From Irpex lacteus (Eukaryota; Basidiomycota; Agaricomycetes; Polyporales; Irpicaceae): DNA of 64,000 nt. Where the stretch lies: contig MQVO02000003.1 in the NCBI GenBank assembly GCA_001986395.2, positions 1,116,001 to 1,180,000 of the forward strand, in the 5' to 3' direction. Below are positions 55,956-64,000 of the stretch, piece after piece; position 1 is the first letter of the stretch; every line of letters begins with the position of its first letter. The translations under genes were made by a program, and so were the position numbers. Below the pieces are notes generated by a model. It did no database searches and was not told where the DNA came from. It saw only the letters and a program-made list of their open reading frames with translations.

Positions 55956-58581
55956 TCAGTACTTTCCAGCGCGAGGATCCGCCGAGATGGGCGTAGGAGG
56001 GAGGACCATGCGTTCCCGCTCCTTATTCAAGTGGCGCTCCCTTTCATATGACGAGGGCTGAGAAAAGTGGCCCATGGGCATAGGGGAGGGAGGAGAGTTC
56101 GACATGCGGTTCGAATAAGGCATGCCTGTCATCGGATCCAGTCGCGGAAGGGACGCAGAGGTGCCTCCGTGGTGCATGCCTGGAGCAGACACCGGCGTCG
56201 GCAGGGAGTAGAAATGCTGTGCATAGTGCTGGTGCGCACGTTCGGGTTGCGAGGAGGGGTGGTGTTGGGGCTGGTCTGGCTGCTGTTGGTAACCCATGAA
56301 GCTACTACCTTGGCTGCCTGATGGAGGAGGGGAAGGTGTTAACCCGTTCTGGCCGGAAACCTGGGGTGCGTGGTGGCGTGCGTGTTCATGCATGTGCGGA
56401 TAGCCTTCAGACCCGGCTGACGAGTCGACGGAGTTCTCGTCATATCCGTTCCCTCGACGCATGCCGTTGAAAGGGATGTTGATGGGTGTAAGTGCTGGGG
56501 AAGGCTGTTCCGACTTATTCGACATCGCGGCAAGAACCTTGTCCTTCCTGCGGCGTGTCGTTCCTCCTTCCTTCTTGGCGCGGGAACGAGCAAACCGGAG
56601 ACCGCATCTAATATGAACGAAAAAGCACAGACGCGCATGATTTACGTCAGTAACTTGCGAGCACGCCCATATACACGTTTCAAACTAGACTCACGCGTTG
56701 CAGAGGTCCTTCTTGCCGCTCGGGCCCTTTCGCCATTCAGGACTCTGAGTTACCTTGCAGCTAGAGCACTTCATGACACCGGTGGGCGGGTTACCGCTTG
56801 CCCTGTTGCCTCCAGAAGGATCCTTTGCGGTACGACGTCCGGCGCGAGCAGCAGGAACTATATCCTCGGCAGCGGCAGCAGGTGGCTGCTCTGTGACGGG
56901 CGTACTACCAGGGGGCGTGCTCGCGTACTGCGTGCCGGCAGAGAAATAGCCAGATGTGCCATTTTGGTCGATATATGCGGCTACCGGCGGCTGAGAAGAC
57001 CACTGGTGCTGTGGCTGCGAAGGTTGCTGCGATTCTTGAGACTGCTGGGGTTGATACGACGAAGAGCGAATACTGCTAACGGAGGGTGACGAGGAAACGG
57101 CGGTATGTTGGCCATTCCACTGGTTGTAAGATGGTTGGCTGTTGTCGGAGCCCGACCAGCTTTGTGACGGGTACTGGTGGGTGGCGGGATGCGTCGCATA
57201 TGCAGGGTGCTGATACTCCTGTTGCCCGCTCATAGGGGGGAGGTTGTAGGCAGCGTTGTCGTAGTAATGGGAGGACTGGTGATGCATGTATGCGTTGCTA
57301 GGTTTGCTCGTGCTGGGGGATTCGACTTTATGACAGGCAAATATGATAGAACCTATAAATATACGATGAGTGGCCTGCGACGCGGCAAACCATAGGGGGC
57401 GGTGCTGATGGCTTACCATAAGGTATGAAAATACTCTCCACATCCCGGTAACCATCGACAGTGAACGACATCGTTTGCTGGGCCTTATAACGCCTGGTGC
57501 AGCTAGTTTTGGCCTCTGAGGGGCCGTTGGACTGGTTTCCAAGATTGACGTCGACGGCCAACTTGGCAAAGTCCTTAGATATGGGTCCGCCTTGCACCTG
57601 CTGGCGGTCAGGCGGCCAGCTAATCCAGAGCGGCCGGTCTGGCTGGTTGAGTAGAATTTGAAAGACCCGGTCCATGCTGCTGGCCGGTGGCATAACAGTG
57701 TACAGACGCTGGAAAAGCAGGTTTACTTCGTCCTGGCTCATGTACGGCGTGCCGCACCAATTGGTCCAGCCGGTCTTGCGGAACTCGTCGTTGTCGCGAG
57801 GCTCCAGGTCGACCACGGCGTGGATAAAGCACAGGACTACTCCGTCCGCAGCCCAATTGATAACGATGTCGACGGCCATGTAGTTGTCATCCACGGCGAT
57901 CTTTTCAGCCTCCGACCATACCACTGGCGCGTCGGCACCCAGCTCGCGGCGAACACGCGACAGACGCGAAAAGCGGACACTGTGTTTATAAAAAGGGACA
58001 GCCGACGCGCTCGGTGAGCAGGTACAGGGGTAGGGAGACGGAAAGTGAGCGCGTATACGTACCGAGTCACACTGCCATGCAAAGTCCTGCTTTCCAACAC
58101 CCCACCCAAGTCTTGTTCCGCGGACGCTTGTTCATCAGGGTGAACGAATTGCAATAGGGATTTGCCTATTAACGCGTCAGCCTGTTCACGGAGGTGATAG
58201 GCCAGCACAGGGTCGAGGTAGAGGAAGCGGAGGTCTGTGGACAGCAAAGCCCAGTCTATAAATGAGACGCGGCGGTGAGTGACGGTGCATGGGACGAGCA
58301 GAATATATTAGACGAGAGGGACGATCGAATCACGATCGCTGTGGGGAAAGGAGAAATCACGTACAGCAGCGAGTCTGCCCAATCTCGGGTAGAGAGAGAC
58401 GCGAACGATCGGCGGGGTGAGACTGGTGGTTATTGGAGTGCTGGTGAACGAGGGGGTGCATAGGGGGATGGGAGACGTTTGCGAAGTTGCCGGCGGGGTC
58501 GAGAGAGGCGCGACGGAGGGTGGCCATGTCTGGCTGGGAAAGGGGGTCGTATGAGCGGTTGGCAGTGGTCAGAAAACTCAT
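55956..58581 (-). CDS. wc-2: White collar 2-like PAS/GATA transcription factor
   Basis: A 760-residue protein in five exons (58581-58365, 58255-58063, 57979-57417, 57352-56695, 56607-55956), exon sum divisible by three. The PAS region starts WALLSTDLRFLYLDPVLAYH, LREQADALIGKSLLQFVHPD and continues to TVDGYRDVESIFIPYGSIIF, ACHKVESP. A Gln/Ser/Tyr-rich stretch follows. One GATA zinc finger, Cys-X2-Cys-X18-Cys-X2-Cys, lies near residues 521-546 (MKCSSCKVTQSPEWRKGPSG, DLCNACGLRFARSRAKKEG), with the last intron splitting it between CNA and CGL. One PAS plus one C-terminal GATA finger, without a LOV flavin-binding motif, is the WC-2 arrangement. WC-2 pairs with the photoreceptor WC-1 to drive light-induced transcription; in mushrooms it is needed for fruiting. 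The intron 3 acceptor could be either of two in-frame AGs (57353 or about 57314). Confidence 0.92.
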
Positions 58582-60690
58582 GGAGAGCGATTGGTAGAGT
58601 ACGGCTGACTAGGATGTGTAAATATGGTAGAGACGAGAAGGGAGCTACTAGAGGGCTGGTACTGTAGAGGCGAGGCGTTGGTGGTGGTTTGGTGTCAAGT
58701 GCTGCCCATGCAAGCTGGCCAGGCGGGGGGACTTTCAACTTTGCTGGATCTGGCTGAGCCGTGTGCTGTCTGACGCCGTGTGGGACTGCAAACAGGGCCT
58801 GCAAGCTCTGTGAGGCCTTGAAGAGGAGTGAGACTGCCAGGAGAGAGACTGCAGACAGGGGTCGGTGGCCTTGTCCTGGACGGTGGCAGCAGTCGCTGGC
58901 AGCTGGCAGCGCAGGCCAGTCCAGTCACCGTCAACTGCACCCTCCTCGGTCCACATCTCCGCGTCTCAGCCAGGCGATCACCCATCAAGGAACATTGCAT
59001 GCTATTGCATTATCTTCTTCTTCTTTCAGCCCTGAGCACACTTTCTGTCTTTCAGCAGCTTTCAGCCTCTGCACCTTGTACTCAGGCCATGGTGGCCACC
59101 CAGGCCAGCCCCAGGGGCGCACACCAAAACAGGCTAGGCCGGGGCTGTGAGGTGTGCATGATAAATCCCGCACGAATTGTTTCTCAGTCTGAAAGAGCCG
59201 GATTATCCATGGCGGGTGCCTTGCCTCGTTGCTGTTCTTCGGGACGCACAGTCGCTGCTCACACACACATTCCCTCCTCGAGGCTGCAGGGTCGGGGCGT
59301 GTACGACGACGAAATGGTGGAAATGGCTGGCACGATCACCAACACTCTCTAAATCGGGCAACTCCTCGCATTCAGATCCAAGATCCGCTTCTTCCGATCC
59401 ACTCTTTGTGCGCTGGCCCCCTTTGGCCCCTCGCACATCCTTCTCTCTCGCCTTCTCTCATGCAAAATCATCTTCTCATGAAAAGCCTGCGCTAAATTGC
59501 TAGCTCTCGCAGTGGATGAGAACCACCAAGAGGCAGAATACAGCCTGTGCAGGCCACACGATGCTCCAGCCGGGTGGGCCGGTAGCATTAATACGCCAGA
59601 CGCTCGCCACTCGGCATTATTCGGGGATTAAATTCCCCAGCAGCCTGTCACTCAACCTACGTGGCGCATCCAAGCACCAGGCAGCGCCCTCTGCGGCGAG
59701 ACTGGCCACAGAGGCGTACAAAATAGGCAGTTGATGGGTACACAACGCGTATAGCTTGAAGCTTATGTGTGTCGGTGATCGACAGAGTGTAATACGCAGC
59801 AGAAGGCCGGTGATCACCATGATCGATCGTCCAATGCTAAACTGATTTCGTCGTCATCTCGGCCATGGTCAGCTCAAGTTCCCAGGATCCCATCCAGCGC
59901 GCACGTCCGGGGAACACCCCGTCGAGCGCAACTACGCCCGACGTCGTACTCAGTATGTGCCTGGCCCGCCACTTGCGTGCCTCAGGCCGTAGTTTCGGGA
60001 ACTACTCGCTGCCAACGTCATGTTGCCCTTGGCCTCGATTTTTCCACTTCCGCGGACCCAGACGCTTTCTACATTCGGGAAACCATAGTAGTCACCGAAA
60101 TTATAATTACCGTCTACGGTAGTCAACAACTCTTCACTAGCAGCACGTATTCTGACATGTCTGACGTTTCAGAGTTAGTAAGTCTTCACGCCCGTATGTG
60201 CCGGTGTCATCTTGACACTTAGAGAACTAATACATGCGCACACTGTTTCTATCATGACGCGAAGGAATACCATGACCGGGGCGACAAGTTTTATAACGGG
60301 CAAGCAGTTACCTCGTAACGAACATACTGCTTGGACACGCTGACAGTAGTAGTTATTCATGAACGTCCTTTTGAGGTAACTTTATCGTCTTTGTGGCGTC
60401 CGACATCCGTGCCCGGTCCGCATGTTTCAATAGCCCCGCGACATCCACTGGCATGTAAGTACGTTCATTCAATGTGTTTGGCTCTTAAATTCGTTGACTC
60501 AGCTACTTACCCCGTCCAGGAAGAGGGAAAACGACGTACACATGTATGAGGGCATATCCGAATATGTACCCCGAATCGCTGTTTCAGACCTGCGCAGGTC
60601 CTTTCAGAGGCAGTGCGTTCCACTACTACTTACATTGATGCTTTACAATATATTTAATTACTCATAACTTGGTCCATGCTATGGCACTTT
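58582..60690. other. Intergenic region upstream of WC-2 and downstream of APE2
   Basis: About 2.1 kb without a supported gene, the second longest gene-free stretch apart from the repeats. Segments near 59000-59100 are Cys/Leu-rich in translation only. A stretch near 60017-60120 reads TSADPDAFYIRETIVVTEII in one plus-strand frame but has no start or domain. The region directly left of 58582 should hold the WC-2 promoter and long leader. Confidence 0.45.
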
Positions 60691-63600
60691 TCATTTATCC
60701 CTCCCTTTAAGCCATTGCTCTAAATCAGACGTAGAACGCTTGAAAGGCAACGTAATCAGAACTAAGCACAACACGAATGTTCATATATAACATACCTTGA
60801 TCCACTCTGATCTCGTGAGAATGCCGTCCAACGACTGCTGAAGCGCCATCTTGTACTTCGAGACGTCCTTGTCCTGAAATACAACAAAACCATTTATTAT
60901 TATTACCTATGAACTTGCAGTAGAGCTTCGCTTACCTTGAAGAACTCTTTGGATTCCCGCCAGTCCTTCTCCGAAGAGAGCCCCGCATGCGAGTGCTAAA
61001 CAGAATAGCGACAAGACGATCGCGCGTCATTAATGCGTCTCATTCATGAACATTGAAGCGCAAGGCAGCACGTACGTTAACGAGGTACAAAAGGCTGAAG
61101 TTGCCTTCCAAGCGCTTGTACAATACCTCATAATCCTGGTGGAACTTCTCGACCAGGAAATGGCGTTTACCAGGGTTAGTATAGAAAGCGTGGAAGAAGA
61201 AGGGTACATCTTGATCTCTGGACTTGGTCATGATATATTCCCAGGTTTCCTCTGTATATCACAATCGAATGGGCAGACGCTGGAATAGAGGTACGAATGT
61301 GACTTACCACAAAGCTCGGTGCTCGGCGAGGCACATAGGGCGGCCATAGCTGCATTTTCGACCGTAGGTGATTTCGGCTTGGCAAGAATGGCTTTGACTT
61401 GGTCGTATTCTTTCCTGCCACCGTACTTGACAGCCTACAGTGATTCGTAATGTGATGAGCTGCCCAAAATACGTTTTGCATGCTGATAAACGGCCGTGCT
61501 TACTGTGACATAAGTTGTACGGAGCAGGTCGGGCGGGATGTGCGAATCATCCCCAGTCTCGATAGCCTTGCTGAAGCGGCTCCGAAGCTCCTTGATTACA
61601 CTGTTGAAAAATCAGATGCCGCCTTACAGCGCATAGTGGTGAAGCGACTGACCCTTCGTCGCCTGCATTGGCAGCTGACGCGACCGCGTTCGTTCGCAAC
61701 TCATGGACATCGACCGACTCGCCCTTGGCATAGTCGTATCCCAGGCGATTCACGATCGGAACGAATAGTCCCTTCATAGTATCCGTGTTAGGCCGTACGA
61801 GTGCTATCAATAATATAGACATACCCTTCGGAAGGCGTTGAGCTTCTCTATGATTTGTGGGTGCTCATACCACGTCGAGGCGAATGCAGCGAGACTCGCG
61901 GAGATACAGTCCCACACCAGGTCTAAGTTAGATATTCGGGTCAGAAGAGCGAGCTATGTTTGCAGTAAACAAGACTCTAACGCACACTCTTTCTCGTCGC
62001 GGAAGACATCAAACAGTGAGAGAACTGCGCTGACGTCCAGGTACCCTGCACGCGCTAACGCCAGGGCATCATAGACGAGGCCTATCCTATCCTCGAGTGA
62101 GAAGACTGAGTCTTCTTTAACGGCTTCTTTGGCGATCGAAACAAGCCGTTCCGGGGTGTAGAGAACTCGGTCTATAGGAACTCATCAGCTTGTTCTTTGA
62201 TAAAGCGATGAAGGGAGAATTTACTGACAAACACCAGTCGCTCCTGCATTCAGTTTGAACGGTTTTGATGTATCTAGGGGGATGGTGATCTCGCGTTGGT
62301 CGAGTAGTAGACTCCGGTCGACTTTCGCTTGGCCATTCTCGTCAGTTGTGAGCAAGCTCAACGGTACATTCCTGCAAAAGGATGAATATGATATCCCCCA
62401 TAGGTACCAAGGATGAAGTACGTACCAGATCGTGTCATTCTCTTCAGGAGGAGCAGGGCCTGTCTCTAAGAAACGGTCTTGGCGAACTTTGATATCGTCC
62501 TTAGTTTCAGTGACAGTGAGAACGGGGAATCCCATCTATGTGGCGCAAGATAGCGTTAGGGCAGTAAAAAGTGCATAAACCTTACACGTACCTTCTTGAC
62601 CCAGTTGTCCATAATCTTAGGCACATCAACGCCTGTGTGCATGTGAGAATCAAGCTTCAGGGCACAATGGTGGGTAAAACCTTACCGCTAGCCTCCTGGA
62701 TACCCTCCCATAAGTCTTTGGTGACGCTGTTGGCATACAAATGCTTCTTGAGGTAGATCGAGACACCCTTGAGGAATGTCTCTTCGCCGACGAAGTGCGA
62801 CAGCATGCGAAGCACTGCATGATGCCGTGTCAGTATAAAATCCTCAAGGGAGTCCCACCGTCTCCAACTCACCTGAAGCTGCCTTGGCATAGGATAAGGA
62901 ATCAAATATCTGCAACATACTATGAGAATCGGGCGGTTGAATAACCTGATCTGGAGAGCAACGAACCTGATTGATCATCGCTGCGTCTGGACAGTCAACT
63001 TCGATAGGATGGGATGATAGTTTCGCGTCCAGTGTGAGTGCTTGGTTCAGCAGGTCGGTAATAAATGCAGAGTGCAGCCTCCATTCGGGGAACACCCTTT
63101 CATTGGCAGATGAGGATAGGTGATTTGGAGTGGTCGAGTTAGAAAGCTTACTTGTCTAATAAGGGTATCAGTACAGTGTCATGAATAATAAAAGATCAAT
63201 ACACTTACCCAGGATGATAACCTCTCCCACCTTATCATACGAATGAACATTACTTAGCCAATGTTGGAATGTAACTGCTCACTCACCAACGAGGCAAAAC
63301 CTTCATTCAGGTACAGATTATCCCACCACTCCATCGTAGTGATATTGCCGAACCTGTGCACAACCATATGAGGCATGCAGTCGCGATACGTTATGGACAA
63401 ACATACCACATGTGTGCACATTCATGACTCTGGGTGACAGCAATCCGCTTCATGGCTCCTAGGTCCATACTATCAGGCTCTACGAGGTATGCACTGGTGG
63501 CTCCGGTAATCAAGCCCTAGCATAGTGAGAATAAACATGGGGTTCGATTGCCTTGGATTCGGTTAGACTTACCCAGTTTTCCATAGCAGATGCATCGAAG

Positions 63601-64000
63601 TCTGTAGCAACCAGAGTATCCAGCTTCGGCAGGGGATACTCGATATCAAAGACCTGCTCATAGAGGGGCATAACCTTCTTCTTGACGTCAAGTGCAAACT
63701 TTCCCTGGTGCACAACATCCTTCGTCGCGTAGAGCCTCAGTGGCCGGACCTTGCCGCTCAGTGGGCTCTTGTACGAGTCCTCGAGGTAAACGAACGGACC
63801 ATTGGCGTATGCGATGATGTAAGTAGAGATCAGCGGTGTAGTCTGGAATTTTGTGATCTTCCACTTGTCGCCTTCACCAGGGGTTAATGCCGAGAATTTA
63901 GACGAGAGCCAAGAGACGGCGTCGGTGCTATCCTGATATGACGGTGTGTATTCCTCCTCAGACACCGCGGGCATGTTGCTCAAATTCACAGTGTCTGCGC
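60691..64000 (-). CDS. APE2: M1-family metallo-aminopeptidase (APE2/AAP1 type), 5' end outside window
   Basis: Most of a puromycin-sensitive-type aminopeptidase, encoded by about twenty exons reading left from the edge (for example >64000-63573, 63516-63417, 63353-63287, 63230-63209, 63155-63152, 63096-62967, 62909-62873, 62814-62686, 62632-62592, 62535-62426, ending 60717-60691). The exopeptidase motif reads DASAMENWGLI (usually GAMEN). The zinc motif HECAH is followed by MWFGNITTMEWWDNLYLNEG, giving HEXXH-X18-E. Downstream the family sequence is intact: LSYAKAASVLRMLSHFVGEE, SVTKDLWEGIQEASG, NWVKKMGFPVLTVTETKDD, YRVLYTPERL, LVWDCISASLAAF, DQDVPFFFHAF and HSHAGLSSEKDWRESKEFFK. The enzyme removes N-terminal residues from peptides in the cytosol or periplasm. 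The 4 nt exon 63152-63155 is required to join GEVIIL to DKVFPEW. The final exon (QWLKGRDK) has an alternative acceptor 2 nt earlier. Confidence 0.9.

Noticed and set aside
63353..63516. Reading the aminopeptidase as inactive because of HECAH and SAMEN
   Set aside because: Both zinc-binding histidines, the catalytic Glu and the third ligand in LNEG are present, so loss of activity is not supported.
1..64000. tRNA, rRNA or CRISPR features
   Set aside because: No convincing tRNA A/B boxes or rRNA stretches were noticed by eye, and a CRISPR array is not expected in a fungal chromosome; the only regular repeats are the minisatellite and transposon ends.

Overview
The window looks like chromosomal DNA of an Agaricomycete-type basidiomycete. 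Genes are dense and on both strands. Most are split by many 45-75 nt introns with GTNNGN donors. The protein set fits a mushroom-forming fungus: CYP51, a cerato-platanin, a WC-2-type PAS-GATA protein, a PRM10/ThrE transporter, a Ulp1/C48-bearing DNA transposon and a Psq/CENP-B/DDE transposon. I could not place it to genus. Gene models were spliced by hand; for most complete genes the exon lengths sum to a multiple of three, which is internal support for the junctions.

Left third (1-20.4 kb): 5' end of CYP51 (-), a coiled-coil protein (+), an STK16/Env7-type kinase (+), a split zinc-finger basic/acidic protein (-) divergent from the mitochondrial exoribonuclease DSS1 (+), an apparently intact 3.5 kb pogo-like transposon, a low-complexity nuclear-type protein (-), a roughly 3 kb purine-rich minisatellite, and a DUF427 protein (+).

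Middle (20.4-41 kb): VPS51 (-), an orphan coding-like segment, an SFK1/Frag1/DRAM-family membrane protein (-) whose last coding exon carries a 2.6 kb transposon flanked by a 6 bp target duplication, a FrnE/DsbA-like oxidoreductase (-), a 4.5 kb gene-poor stretch, a Yck-type casein kinase I (+), a small mitochondrial-type protein (-) and a cerato-platanin (-).

Right third (41-64 kb): a 1517-residue disordered protein with nine WTPSYSV-like motifs and a terminal CVIF CaaX-type box (-), PRM10/ThrE transporter (-), a 20-exon MFS drug/H+ antiporter (+), SDS22 (-), WC-2-like PAS-GATA factor (-) and an M1 aminopeptidase APE2 (-) that runs off the right edge and needs a 4 nt microexon.

There is no operon or biosynthetic cluster. 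The genes are housekeeping and signalling functions side by side. The most notable items are the transposon insertion in SFK1, the CaaX/WTPSYSV repeat protein, the 4 nt microexon, four GC-AG introns and the long minisatellite.
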